From Clostridia bacterium (lineage in GTDB: Bacteria; Bacillota; Clostridia; Christensenellales; Aristaeellaceae), in NCBI GenBank assembly GCA_017549335.1, contig JAFYVB010000009.1:1-64000 (forward strand): 64,000 nt of DNA, given 5' to 3'. The position numbers were made by a program, and so were the translations under genes. The notes beneath the pieces are model-generated. The model had not been told where the DNA came from. It worked only from the letters and a program-made list of their open reading frames with translations, and made no database searches. Positions 9,325 to 17,685 of the stretch are shown in pieces (the stretch's first letter is position 1; every line of letters starts with the position of its first letter).

Positions 9325-9353
9325 ATGACAAATTTGACAATCTGTGGTAGAAT
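9325..9353 (+). promoter_or_regulatory. Probable promoter of the CNNM/CorC pair
   Basis: ATGACA (9325-9330), 17 bases, TAGAAT (9348-9353). A TTGACA at 9334-9339 is an alternative -35 but lacks a well-spaced -10. Confidence 0.5.
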
Positions 9354-9400
9354 ATGTAATTGTATAAATCTATGTCCATTTAAAAGGAGTTGGTTATTTC

Positions 9401-10405
9401 ATGGACCCTGCCAGTTGTCTACTGTTCCTGTTCTTCCTGTTCTGCTCGGCGTACTGCGCCTGCTCGGAAACGGCCTACACCGCCGTCAGCCGCGTAAGGC
9501 TTCGCACCCTCGCTGAAAAGGGCAATGTGCGCGCCAAGCGTGCACTGTGGATCTGTGATCGGTATGATAAAACGCTGACAACCATCCTGATTGGCAACAA
9601 CGTGTTCCACGCCAGCTGCGCTTCGCTGTCGGCTCTGCTCGTCATCCGCGCGTTTTCCAGCGAATTCGTGGTTTATGGCACGCTGCTGACCACCGTCATC
9701 GTCTACCTCTTCGCCGAAATGATTCCCAAATCCTTCGGCAAAGCCCGCAGCGAAGAGCTTGCGCTGGCCCTCTCGGGCAGCATGGTTTTCTTTGTCCGCA
9801 TCCTCACGCCCATCTCTGCCATCTTTACCGGCATCGGCAACGGCATTTCCAAGCTGTTCGGCACCCCGGAAGATACCGACGCCATGACCGAGGAAGATCT
9901 GCAGACCATCCTTGAAACCATCGAGGGCGAGGGCGTGCTGGATCCCGAAAAACAGGCGCTGATGAACAGCGCCATGGAGTTCGGTCACAAGACAGCCAAG
10001 GACGTGATGATTCCTATCTCTCAGGTGGTGTCCATCCCCAGCTCCATGTCCAATGACCAGCTGGCGGCCTATATCCGCACGCTGCCTCATTCCCGTCTGC
10101 CTGTATACGAGGGCAACAAAAACAACATTGTGGGCATCCTGCCCGTCAATGAGTTCCTCCGCAACTATGTCACCGGCAAGCCTGTGATGCTGCGCAAGAT
10201 CCTGCTCAAGCCCTATATTTTCGATCAGAACATCGAAACCAACGAGCTTTTGCAGCGCATGCGCCTGAACAAGCTGCAGATGGTGTTCATCTGTGATGAA
10301 AACCGCAATAAGCTGGGTATAATCACAATGGAAGACCTGCTGGAAGAGCTGGTCGGCGACATTCAGGACGAAAGCGATGCAGGCGAAGGCCTGCAGCTGC
10401 GCTGA
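9401..10405 (+). CDS. CNNM/CorC-type protein with CBS pair, lacking the C-terminal CorC_HlyC domain
   Basis: A 334-residue membrane protein. The CNNM domain (residues about 1-180) has three to four helices, including the conserved CSETAYTAVSR near residue 20 and VYLFAEMIPKSFGKA. It is followed by two CBS motifs (about 200-320) ending in ITMEDLLEELVGDIQDE. The usual C-terminal CorC_HlyC domain is absent, so it is shorter than its neighbour. Relatives take part in magnesium or cobalt transport and are often mis-annotated as hemolysins. It lies 15 bases before a second family member, which suggests a heteromeric pair. Confidence 0.85.
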   Translation: MDPASCLLFLFFLFCSAYCACSETAYTAVSRVRLRTLAEKGNVRAKRALWICDRYDKTLTTILIGNNVFHASCASLSALLVIRAFSSEFVVYGTLLTTVIVYLFAEMIPKSFGKARSEELALALSGSMVFFVRILTPISAIFTGIGNGISKLFGTPEDTDAMTEEDLQTILETIEGEGVLDPEKQALMNSAMEFGHKTAKDVMIPISQVVSIPSSMSNDQLAAYIRTLPHSRLPVYEGNKNNIVGILPVNEFLRNYVTGKPVMLRKILLKPYIFDQNIETNELLQRMRLNKLQMVFICDENRNKLGIITMEDLLEELVGDIQDESDAGEGLQLR

Positions 10406-10420
10406 GGGAGGGGCTGAACG

Positions 10421-11701
10421 ATGCAATATTTTCTGCTTGTGCTGCTCCTTATGGGCTCCGCTTTCTTCTCCGGCACAGAGATCGCCTTTACCTCTCTCAA
10501 CAAGCTGCGTCTTAAGAAAGAGGCTGATCGGGCTTCCCGCGCCGAAAAGCTTGTTCTTTACATCTGCAATCATTATGAAAACGCCCTGTCCACCGTGCTC
10601 ATCGGCAACAATCTGGTGAACATCGGCGCTACCTCCATCGCCACCGTTATCGCCGTCAGCCTTGCCTCTGCTTCGCAGGGCAAGATCAGCGATCAGACCG
10701 CTTCCAGCATTGTTACCGTGCTGATGACCGTCATTATCCTGATCGTGGGCGAAATCACCCCCAAGATGCTGGCCAAGCGTTACAACGAAACCATCGTCAA
10801 GGTGGTTTGCTGGCCGCTGATGGTGCTGATGATCATCTTCTTCCCCGCGGTGTTTATTTCCACCCGGATCGTCAATCTCTTCGGCCTGCTGTGGCGCCGC
10901 AAGGACGACGAGGATGCCGTCACCATCACCGAAGAGGATCTGGAAAGCATTCTGGACACCGTTGAAGACGAAGGCATCATCGACGAAAACCAGACCGAGC
11001 TTTTGCAATCCGCTCTGGAATTCACCGATCTTGAAGCCAGCGACATCCTCACTCCCCGCATCGACGTGATCGGCCTTGAGATCAACGATAGTCTGGATAA
11101 AGTGCTGGAGATCATCAACGAATCCCAGTTCTCACGCTATCCCGTGTATGACCGCACCATCGATCATGTGGTGGGCGTCATTTACGCCAAGCATCTGCTG
11201 CGCGAGCTGGTGGAAAACAAGAACCTGGAATGGCAGAGCTTCATGCTCAACCATATCTTCATTCCCGAATCCATGAAGCTGCATGACATCATGGAGGAAT
11301 TCCGCAAAAATCAGATGCACATGGCCATCGTAGCCGACGAATACGGCGGCACCGCCGGTATCGTCACCATGGAGGACGTGCTGGAACAGCTGGTAGGCGA
11401 AATCTGGGATGAAAATGACGATATCGTGGCCGATTGGCAGAAAATCACCGATACCCGCTATGAGTGCTCCGGCGATATGAACCTGAGCGAGTTCTGTGAC
11501 GAGCTGGATCTGGATGAAGAGGATCTGGGCTCCGATTGCGCCACCGTGGGCGGTTGGGCCACCGATGAGATCGGCGCCATGCCGGTGGAATTTGACGCCT
11601 TTGACTTCAAGCATATTACCGTCATCGTCAAGTCCATCACCGAAAGCCACCGTATCGAAAAACTGATCATTCTTCTGCATCAGTGTCCTGAAGATGATTA
11701 A
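10421..11701 (+). CDS. CNNM/CorC-family protein, full-length
   Basis: A 426-residue paralogue of the preceding gene. It has a CNNM membrane domain with SGTEIAFTSLNKLRLK near residue 20 and LIVGEITPKMLAKRY, a CBS pair (about 200-330) with the signature YGGTAGIVTMEDVLEQLVGEIWDE, and a C-terminal CorC_HlyC domain (about 345-425) that its neighbour lacks. The family mediates magnesium or other divalent cation efflux or sensing, with CBS domains binding nucleotides. The order MgtC, CNNM, CNNM suggests a local divalent-cation group, although MgtC is separated by a terminator. Confidence 0.88.
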   Translation: MQYFLLVLLLMGSAFFSGTEIAFTSLNKLRLKKEADRASRAEKLVLYICNHYENALSTVLIGNNLVNIGATSIATVIAVSLASASQGKISDQTASSIVTVLMTVIILIVGEITPKMLAKRYNETIVKVVCWPLMVLMIIFFPAVFISTRIVNLFGLLWRRKDDEDAVTITEEDLESILDTVEDEGIIDENQTELLQSALEFTDLEASDILTPRIDVIGLEINDSLDKVLEIINESQFSRYPVYDRTIDHVVGVIYAKHLLRELVENKNLEWQSFMLNHIFIPESMKLHDIMEEFRKNQMHMAIVADEYGGTAGIVTMEDVLEQLVGEIWDENDDIVADWQKITDTRYECSGDMNLSEFCDELDLDEEDLGSDCATVGGWATDEIGAMPVEFDAFDFKHITVIVKSITESHRIEKLIILLHQCPEDD

Positions 11702-11705
11702 CCAT

Positions 11706-11736
11706 AAAAAACGGAAGCATCTGCTTCCGTTTTTTT
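11706..11736 (+). terminator. Terminator after the CNNM pair
   Basis: ACGGAAGCA (11711-11719) and TGCTTCCGT (11722-11730) form a stem with a 2-base gap; flanking A and T runs extend it. The following 185 bases up to the next gene hold nothing else I can identify. Confidence 0.85.
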
Positions 11737-11925
11737 ATTTGGAAATGCTTTCCTGCGTTTTTCAAGGAAATGCCCATTCTGTCGCGCATCCATTGGAACT
11801 CTTTCCCATTTCGAATAAAAAACGCCATTTATTACCAGCATCACCATGGAACACACCCGTCTTTTGCTGCGTTTAGTGTATGAGCGATGCATAAAGCACC
11901 GCAAAACAAAGGAGGGTGTTTTATT

Positions 11926-12618
11926 ATGAAAACATCGAAAAAGTACGTTCGTGTCTTTGCCGGCGCTGTATGCGCAGCGGTGATGATGTCCGGAGCTGTC
12001 AACGCCGAATCCTTCGCTACCGTCAAGGGCGGCGGACTGAACCTGCGTGAAACGGCCTCTCTGGACGCCAAAGTCCTGGGGCAGTATCCCACGGGCACCT
12101 GGATCACCGTGCTGGAAGAAGGCGAAACGTGGCACAAGGTCTCTGTGGACGGCAAGACCGGCTACATGATGAACAAGTATCTCTCCGAAGATACCGCCGG
12201 CACCACCATGTACGTGCGCACCAACACAGGCATTGGCCTGAATCTGCGCACCAAGCCCGGCATGGACGGTCAAATCATCACCTCTTTCCGTCCCGGCACC
12301 GCCGTCAACGTGCTCAAGAAGGGCAGCGGCTGGTATCTCGTATCGGTGAACGGTCAGGAAGGCTATATGTCCAGCAGGTTCCTCGCTGCGCAGAACGTCT
12401 CTTATACCAAGCCCGTGGATCCCTTCACCGCCACGCTGAAAAACATCAATGGCGGCAGCATCGTCAACTTCCGTCTCTACCCCGGTATGAAGACCAAGAT
12501 CATCCGCACTTATCCGGTGGGCACCGAAGTGAAGGTGCTGGAAATGGGTGAAAACTGGTCGTTGGTGGAAATCGACGGTCAGCAGGGCTATGTAAGCACC
12601 TACTTCCTCAAGTACTGA
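11926..12618 (+). CDS. Exported protein with three SH3 domains
   Basis: A 230-residue secreted protein. Residues 1-27 form a signal peptide with cleavage predicted after VNAE or nearby. Three bacterial SH3 (SH3b) domains follow at about 30-90, 100-165 and 175-230. Each has the family landmarks: LNLRETAS, LNLRTKPG and VNFRLYPG, then GWYLVSVNGQEGYM-type endings. SH3b domains usually bind peptidoglycan or crosslinking peptides; no catalytic domain is present, so a cell-wall-binding adaptor is the best inference. ATG 11926 follows AAAGGAGGG, which decides it over an upstream in-frame start at 11887. Confidence 0.88.
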   Translation: MKTSKKYVRVFAGAVCAAVMMSGAVNAESFATVKGGGLNLRETASLDAKVLGQYPTGTWITVLEEGETWHKVSVDGKTGYMMNKYLSEDTAGTTMYVRTNTGIGLNLRTKPGMDGQIITSFRPGTAVNVLKKGSGWYLVSVNGQEGYMSSRFLAAQNVSYTKPVDPFTATLKNINGGSIVNFRLYPGMKTKIIRTYPVGTEVKVLEMGENWSLVEIDGQQGYVSTYFLKY

Positions 12619-12626
12619 TGCAAAAA

Positions 12627-12656
12627 GCGTGCAGCTTCGGCTGCACGCCTTTTTTA
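12627..12656. terminator. Terminator after the SH3 protein, shared with the convergent SDR gene
   Basis: A perfect stem GCGTGCAGC/GCTGCACGC (12627-12635 and 12640-12648) with a stable TTCG loop and a T-run. A-rich sequence on the other side allows bidirectional use. Confidence 0.88.
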
Positions 12657-13676
12657 TTTGATTGCCTTTGCCGACGCCTGCATGATTTCTTCCAATTGAT
12701 CGCAGAATGCCTCAAACGCCGGATCCTCCTGCCTGATTTCGGGATGGGCAAGGAAGTATTCCACCGAGCGCTTTGCGCCCTCATCAAAGGGGATGCACTT
12801 GTGGTCGTATATACCCGTCACCTGCTTTACCTTGCTGTTGTCAAAAATCACGGTATACGCCTTATCCCCCAGCAAAGAGCCGTAATAGTCATACTGTTTG
12901 CTCTCCGCCAGCAAATGAGCAGGCACATAGCAGGGCTTGAACTGACCGCCCACATGCTTGGCCATGATGGTATAAATTTCATTCCACGTCAGGCTTTCAT
13001 CGCTTGTGATATGAAATGCTTCACCGATGGCTTTTTCATTTCCCAGCAATCCGCAGAAATACACTGCAAAATCATCAGACGTTGTGGACGTCCACAGCGT
13101 CATGCCGTCACAGGCAACGGGCACGGTTTTGCCCTGCAGCATACGTTTCAGGATCACCCAGGCCGCGTGTCCGCCATGGATCTGTACAGTCAGGCTGCGT
13201 TCGGAATAGGTATGGCTGGGGCGTACGATGGTGACGGGAAAGCCCGCTTCGCGATAGGCCTGCATATATATTTTCTCGCACTGTGCCTTCAGATCGGAAT
13301 ACTTCCAGTAGCGGTTTCCCAGCGGCATATCCTCGGTAACAGGCAGTTTGGCAAGCGGTTTTTGATACACCGTCACCGTGCTGACAAACACATACTGTTT
13401 CGTTTTGCCCGAAAACAGGCGGATATCGCGCTGTGCCTGCTCCGGATTATAGACAACGAAATTGCACACCGCATCAAACGTTTGTCCTTCAAGGGCTCCT
13501 TGCACGCTTTCTTCATCGTTGATATCGGCGATCATCTGCCGGACGCGACCGCGCATCGCTTCGGGAAGCGGCGTTTTTCCGCGGTTCAGCAGTATTACCT
13601 CGTGCCCGTCTTCCAGCAGTTTCAGCGTTATGGCAGAGCTGATCACACCCGTTCCGCCGATCAAAAGTATTTTCAT
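12654..13676 (-). CDS. NAD-dependent epimerase/dehydratase (extended SDR)
   Basis: A 340-residue Rossmann-fold protein. The nucleotide-binding GGTGVISSAITLKLLEDGHEV is at the N-terminus, a YxxxK-like catalytic pair is represented by YWKYSDLKAQCEK near residue 125, and the substrate-binding half ends with a helical tail. Length and order fit the extended SDR family acting on nucleotide sugars or similar substrates; plant mRNA-binding CSP41-like SDRs share the FVVYNPEQAQRD style of this region. ATG 13676 is chosen because GGAGG ends 7 bases upstream, whereas the earlier GTG overlaps that site. Confidence 0.8.
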   Translation of the reverse strand: MKILLIGGTGVISSAITLKLLEDGHEVILLNRGKTPLPEAMRGRVRQMIADINDEESVQGALEGQTFDAVCNFVVYNPEQAQRDIRLFSGKTKQYVFVSTVTVYQKPLAKLPVTEDMPLGNRYWKYSDLKAQCEKIYMQAYREAGFPVTIVRPSHTYSERSLTVQIHGGHAAWVILKRMLQGKTVPVACDGMTLWTSTTSDDFAVYFCGLLGNEKAIGEAFHITSDESLTWNEIYTIMAKHVGGQFKPCYVPAHLLAESKQYDYYGSLLGDKAYTVIFDNSKVKQVTGIYDHKCIPFDEGAKRSVEYFLAHPEIRQEDPAFEAFCDQLEEIMQASAKAIK

Positions 13677-13749
13677 AAGCACACCTCCCCTGTTTCCGTT
13701 ATTATATTCGTTTTACCCGCAATATGCAAGGCGGCGGATGATTTTATAC

Positions 13750-13778
13750 TTGAATTGACAGCGCTGCCGTGATACAAT
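13750..13778 (+). promoter_or_regulatory. Probable mscL promoter
   Basis: TTGAAT (13750-13755), 17 bases, TACAAT (13773-13778). An overlapping TTGACA (13755-13760) with TACTTT 17 bases on is an alternative. Confidence 0.55.
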
Positions 13779-13817
13779 ACTTTCATTGAGAAAACACTAA
13801 TTTGGAGGGATTCACCG

Positions 13818-14282
13818 ATGAAAAAGTTCTTTGAAGAATTCAAGAAGTTCGCCATGCGCGGCAACGTTGTGGACATGGCAGTGGGCGTTGTGGTCGGCGG
13901 CGCGTTCAGCAAGATCGTTACCTCTTTGGTCAACGACGTGTTCATGCCCGTGATCGGCCTGCTCACCGGCGGCAAGAGCGTTTCCGGCATGTTCGCCCTG
14001 CTGGGCAAGGCTCCCGAAGGCACTGTGATCGAAACCGTTGAACAGGCCAAGGAACTGGGCATTGCCACGCTGAACTACGGTACCTTCATCCAGACCATCA
14101 TCGACTTCATTCTGGTCGCCTTCTGCATCTTCCTGGTGGTTAAGTTCATCAACAAGATGAAGAAGCCCGCCCCCGCACCGGCTCCCGCTCCCGCTCCCCG
14201 CAAGTGCCCCTTCTGCTTCGGCGTGATCGACGAAAAGGCCACCCGCTGCCCGCACTGCACCAGCCAGCTGGAAGAGAAATAA
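13818..14282 (+). CDS. mscL: Large-conductance mechanosensitive channel MscL with C-terminal zinc ribbon
   Basis: A 154-residue channel that releases solutes when membrane tension rises on osmotic downshift. The N-terminal amphipathic helix and TM1 are clear (FKKFAMRGNVVDMAVGVVVG), the periplasmic-type loop is at about 50-85, and TM2 is at about 92-112. The usual cytoplasmic helix is followed by an Ala-Pro repeat linker (about 115-126) and then a double CxxC zinc ribbon (CPFCFG, CPHCTS), making it longer than the approximately 136 residues of E. coli MscL. It is followed 21 bases later by a HAD-MazG gene. Confidence 0.95.
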   Translation: MKKFFEEFKKFAMRGNVVDMAVGVVVGGAFSKIVTSLVNDVFMPVIGLLTGGKSVSGMFALLGKAPEGTVIETVEQAKELGIATLNYGTFIQTIIDFILVAFCIFLVVKFINKMKKPAPAPAPAPAPRKCPFCFGVIDEKATRCPHCTSQLEEK

Positions 14283-14303
14283 GAAAGCGAACTGAAAAAC
14301 ACC

Positions 14304-15287
14304 ATGAAATTCACCGAGTTCTTCTGGGATTTTGACGGCACGCTGTTTGATACCTATCCGCGTATCAACCGCGCTATGATGAAAGCCCTGAATGATCTGG
14401 GCGTGAATATCGAAACGGAAGCGCTGGCCAAGCTGACGAAAGTCACCATTGGCCATGCCGCTTCCGTTTTGCTGCCCGGACAGGAAAAAGAAGTGATGCT
14501 GCGCTACCGCGAGCATATCAAAGAAGAAACCATCGATTCCTTTATTCCCTACGAAGGCGCATTCCGTATGCTCAAAAGCGTCTGCGAGCACGGCGGCCGC
14601 AATTATCTGTACACCCATAGCGGCAACTACACCATCGACGTCCTGAAGCATCTTGGCGCCGATCACCTGTTTGCCGATTTTATTACCGGCAGCGACGGTT
14701 TTCCCTCCAAGCCATTCCCCGACGCGCTGCTTTCCATGATGGAAAAACACAGCCTTGATCCCCTTAAATGCGTGATGGTCGGAGACCGTGACATTGACCT
14801 GCTTGCAGGTAAAAATGCAGGCATTTCGGGCATCATGTTCGATCCCGATGGTTATTACGCTGACTTTGACACACAGTATCGCTATCATACCTTCTTTGAT
14901 ATGATGGCCGATCAGGTATGGGAAATGAATCCCGCCGATCTTCATGTAAGCGATATGTATACCATTCAGCGTGCGCTGCAGCAGCGTCACCCCGAATGGG
15001 GCGGATTGCATCCCGGTCGCGCCAGGGATCAGCTTTTGTGGATGATCGGCGAAGCAGGCGAAGTGATCGATATCCTCAAAAAGTGCAAGCTGCAGGATGT
15101 GCAAAACAATCCTGAGCTTCGTGCCCGCTTTGTGGAAGAAGTGGTGGACGTAGCCATGTACATGAATGAAGTGTGCATGTGCCTTGGCATCACCCCCGAA
15201 GAATTTTCCGATGCCTATTTCAAAAAGCACCTGTACAACATGAATCGCGATTACAGAAAGGCCAACAAAGAACGCTACGGAAGCTGA
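14304..15287 (+). CDS. HAD hydrolase fused to a MazG-like nucleotide pyrophosphohydrolase
   Basis: A 327-residue two-domain protein. Residues 1 to about 210 form a HAD phosphatase: motif I WDFDGTLFDT, the motif II threonine/serine region YTHSGN, the motif III lysine near SKPFPD and motif IV VGDRDIDLL. Residues about 215-320 resemble a MazG-type all-alpha NTP pyrophosphohydrolase, with the metal-binding GEAGEVIDILKK and EEVVDVAMYMNEV pattern. The pairing suggests removal of pyrophosphate from a nucleotide followed by dephosphorylation of the monophosphate, as in house-cleaning or base-analogue disposal; this is inference. It starts 21 bases after mscL without a strong Shine-Dalgarno. Confidence 0.8.
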   Translation: MKFTEFFWDFDGTLFDTYPRINRAMMKALNDLGVNIETEALAKLTKVTIGHAASVLLPGQEKEVMLRYREHIKEETIDSFIPYEGAFRMLKSVCEHGGRNYLYTHSGNYTIDVLKHLGADHLFADFITGSDGFPSKPFPDALLSMMEKHSLDPLKCVMVGDRDIDLLAGKNAGISGIMFDPDGYYADFDTQYRYHTFFDMMADQVWEMNPADLHVSDMYTIQRALQQRHPEWGGLHPGRARDQLLWMIGEAGEVIDILKKCKLQDVQNNPELRARFVEEVVDVAMYMNEVCMCLGITPEEFSDAYFKKHLYNMNRDYRKANKERYGS

Positions 15288-15299
15288 GGAGGAAATGCC

Positions 15300-16334
15300 A
15301 TGTCACAGCACCGCATCATAAAGCCCGGTTTTCTTCACGATGAAAAAGGCCGCCTCAATGAGCCCGGCTATGCCACGCGTCTGATCCAAACCTACGATCG
15401 CAAGCGCATCGCCGCAAATCCCCTGCGCATCAAAGAGTGGGATTACTACTATATCGGCAACGATTGCTTCGGTCTGGCGCTCACCATCGCCGACAACGGC
15501 TATATGAGCATGGACAGTATCTCCCTTCTTGACTTTGAAACGCCGTGGGAGCAGACCACCTCCCGCATGGGGCTTCTTCCTCTGGGCAAGCGCAATCTGC
15601 CCCCCACCAGCGAAAAGGGCGATATCCACGCCAAAGGCAAGGGCTATGAAATGCACTTTGTCAATGACGGCGTAAAGCGCAGCCTGTACGGCAGCATGGA
15701 AAACTTCCGCGATGGAAAGCCTATCGTCTTTGATATTGAGCTTCGCAACGCGCCCCGCGACAGCATGGTGATCGTCACACCTTTCAAAGACGCGCCCAAA
15801 GCCTTCTACTATAATCAGAAGATCAACTGCCTGCAGGCAGAAGGCGTGGTACGCTTTGACGAACGCGAATACCTCTTCTCCCCCGCCACCGCCTTTGGCG
15901 TGCTGGATTGGGGACGCGGCGTATGGACCTATGAAAACACCTGGTACTGGGGCTCGGCCTCCGGCATCCAGCAGGGCAGAAGCTTTGGCTTTAACATCGG
16001 CTACGGTTTTGGCGATACCTCCGCCGCCAGTGAGAACATGATCTTCTGCGACGGCGTCGCCCATAAGCTGAGCCGGGTCACCTTCAATATCCCCATGAAG
16101 GACGGCAAGGAAGATTACCTCAAGCCCTGGACCTTCACCAGCGATGACCATCGCTTCGAAATGCAGTTCACCCCCATTATCGACCGCGCCTCCTGCACCG
16201 ACGTCAAGCTCATCTGCTCCGATCAGCATCAGGTCTTTGGCCGCTTCACCGGTCAGGCTGTACTGGACGACGGCGAGATCATCGACGTGAAGGACATGAT
16301 CGGTTTTGCCGAAAAAGTGCATAACAAGTGGTAA
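15300..16334 (+). CDS. DUF2804 domain protein
   Basis: A 344-residue protein with the overall pattern of DUF2804: a short N-terminal WDYYYIGND strand, repeated aromatic beta-strands and conserved tryptophans (LDWGRGVWTYENTWYWGSASG near residues 200-220). No signal peptide is visible, so it is probably cytoplasmic. DUF2804 proteins have no established activity; the lipocalin-like or AttH-like fold suggested for relatives would imply binding of a hydrophobic ligand. It begins 12 bases after the HAD-MazG stop behind GAGGAGG and likely shares the mscL transcript. Confidence 0.8.
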   Translation: MSQHRIIKPGFLHDEKGRLNEPGYATRLIQTYDRKRIAANPLRIKEWDYYYIGNDCFGLALTIADNGYMSMDSISLLDFETPWEQTTSRMGLLPLGKRNLPPTSEKGDIHAKGKGYEMHFVNDGVKRSLYGSMENFRDGKPIVFDIELRNAPRDSMVIVTPFKDAPKAFYYNQKINCLQAEGVVRFDEREYLFSPATAFGVLDWGRGVWTYENTWYWGSASGIQQGRSFGFNIGYGFGDTSAASENMIFCDGVAHKLSRVTFNIPMKDGKEDYLKPWTFTSDDHRFEMQFTPIIDRASCTDVKLICSDQHQVFGRFTGQAVLDDGEIIDVKDMIGFAEKVHNKW

Positions 16335-16340
16335 GAATTT

Positions 16341-16371
16341 CCCCCTGCTTTTCATTAAGAAAGGCAGGGGG
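16341..16371. terminator. Hairpin between convergent genes
   Basis: CCCCCTGC (16341-16348) pairs with GCAGGGGG (16364-16371); extra TTTC/GAAA pairing narrows the loop. There is no long U-run on either side, so termination is only probable. A short TATC microsatellite follows at about 16376-16390. Confidence 0.5.
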
Positions 16372-16393
16372 ATTAATCTATCTATCTATATTA

Positions 16394-17050
16394 TTAGAGA
16401 TCATTTGAATAAGAGCTATTCAAGTAAACTTCAAGAGCTTCCATCGCCTCTGTATAAAGATTCATATCTTCATATGACAATAGATCATAGTTGATCAAAT
16501 ATAAGGACAGTCCACCCGCATTAGTATAATATACGTGCTTCATTTCAAGCATAACAAAACAATCATTATACTTAATTATCCATCCAGCGTAATCGCGATC
16601 AGAAGGTTTCAAAATATTCAATTCCTTAGATGATGCATCAATCTTCGTACTAGCAATATAAGACTGTTCATTAAATAACGGTGCACCATACTTTTGAGTT
16701 AATGATGCTTTCACATCATTATAAGCTTTGTTTTGAAAAAGCATATACTGAAATTCATCCAGTTTTCCATTTTCATCAAACCAATATATAACATTCGCCT
16801 CGTATCCAATTAGAGCTGTAGAATAGGCAAGATCATAAGAATTCTCACCATAATATGTATCAACCTCATCAGCTTCATTTCCGTTATTAGTTTCGATTGT
16901 TTCTACATTATTTTTCGAGCATCCAAATTGAATACCCTTTCTAACAGAGAAGTTCTCCTCAATTTCAAAAGGTTGTACCTCTGCAAATCCAGTTGCAATG
17001 CTGCTGATTATAAGCAACGCAGCAATTATGCAAAACAACATCTTCTTCAT
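16394..17050 (-). CDS. Exported protein of unknown function
   Basis: A 218-residue protein with a signal peptide (residues 1-23, MKKMLFCIIAALLIISSIA, cleavage near GFAE). The mature part is polar and rich in tyrosine, asparagine and acidic residues. The motif-like stretch LDEFQYMLFQNKAYNDVKASLTQKYG near residues 97-122 resembles a small mixed domain seen in many exported Clostridial proteins that compare a model with a calcium or peptide ligand, but I cannot name it. Codon use is far more AT-rich than its neighbours, as in the next two genes, which suggests acquisition. The start follows AAAGGAGC. Confidence 0.65.
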   Translation of the reverse strand: MKKMLFCIIAALLIISSIATGFAEVQPFEIEENFSVRKGIQFGCSKNNVETIETNNGNEADEVDTYYGENSYDLAYSTALIGYEANVIYWFDENGKLDEFQYMLFQNKAYNDVKASLTQKYGAPLFNEQSYIASTKIDASSKELNILKPSDRDYAGWIIKYNDCFVMLEMKHVYYTNAGGLSLYLINYDLLSYEDMNLYTEAMEALEVYLNSSYSNDL

Positions 17051-17091
17051 CTTCAGTTTGCTCCTTTCACTTAAACCGTCACTTTCTCAAC

Positions 17092-17292
17092 TTAGAATTG
17101 CTTTCCTTTAGTGGAGACACAATACAGTATTTCATTATTTGAATTTGTTCCGCAAGGTATTATGTAACCTTCCTTTATAAGAAAGTTAATTTCCGATTCT
17201 GACAGTTCTCGTTTCCTCTCTAAATACAGTTTCGTAAATTGTCCTGTACCTATAAGAACAATCAGAATCGCCCTTATCCTATCTGGTGGCAT
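17092..17292 (-). CDS. Small protein, possibly winged-helix
   Basis: A 66-residue protein preceded by a GGGGGG ribosome binding site. The C-terminal half (LSESEINFLIKEGYIIPCG, then YCVSTKGKQF) has the spacing of a helix followed by a beta-hairpin wing, as in small winged-helix proteins. That similarity is weak and I do not assign a family. It is AT-rich, faces the XRE regulator across a palindromic operator region, and is followed by the exported protein 41 bases downstream. Confidence 0.5.
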   Translation of the reverse strand: MPPDRIRAILIVLIGTGQFTKLYLERKRELSESEINFLIKEGYIIPCGTNSNNEILYCVSTKGKQF

Positions 17293-17308
17293 CTTCGTCC
17301 CCCCTATT

Positions 17309-17376
17309 TACGCAAATGCGTATTTGTTAAACAAATTATAGCACAATATTCAAATTTACGCAAGTGCGTATACGCA
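17309..17376. promoter_or_regulatory. Palindromic operators and promoter between divergent genes
   Basis: Two copies of TACGCA-N2-TGCGTA occur (17309-17322 with AA, 17357-17370 with AG), 48 bp apart. A third dyad, TGCGTATACGCA (17365-17376), overlaps the second copy. On the minus strand TTGCGT (17363-17358) and TATAAT (17340-17335), spaced 17, form a promoter whose -35 lies inside the second palindrome. The XRE protein encoded at 17421 is the likely binder. Confidence 0.6.
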
Positions 17377-17420
17377 TACGCGCAAAATTTTCTATCATCC
17401 TATATAAGAGGTGATGATAG

Positions 17421-17663
17421 ATGACAGCTAAAGATGCTGTAGCCGCACGTTTTGTTGAGATTATGAAAGAGCGAAATATCCGCACAAACGAACTTGCGAA
17501 CCTCGCAGGTGTTACGCCGTCGTCCGTATATAGTATGCTCGATAGTAGCCGCCGCGAAGTATCTATCAATTTGATTAAGAAGCTATGCGATGGTCTGGAA
17601 ATTACCCTTGGAACATTCTTCAACGCCAAGGTTTTTGATGATTTGGAACAGGAAATCAAATAA
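17421..17663 (+). CDS. XRE-family transcriptional regulator
   Basis: An 80-residue Cro/C1-type DNA-binding protein. The helix-turn-helix is RTNELANLAGVTPSSVYSMLDSS at about residues 21-43, then a third helix NLIKKLCDGLEITLGTFF and a short acidic tail. The start follows GAGGTGATGAT. It is divergent from the small protein at 17092-17292 and probably controls both through the TACGCA-N2-TGCGTA palindromes. Confidence 0.85.
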   Translation: MTAKDAVAARFVEIMKERNIRTNELANLAGVTPSSVYSMLDSSRREVSINLIKKLCDGLEITLGTFFNAKVFDDLEQEIK

Positions 17664-17685
17664 TAAGCAGGATAACGCTGCTTCG

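Noticed and set aside
16376-16390. TATC microsatellite as a phase-variation tract
   Set aside because: Only about three to four repeat units, located in an intergenic gap between convergent genes, with no promoter or reading frame that it would switch.
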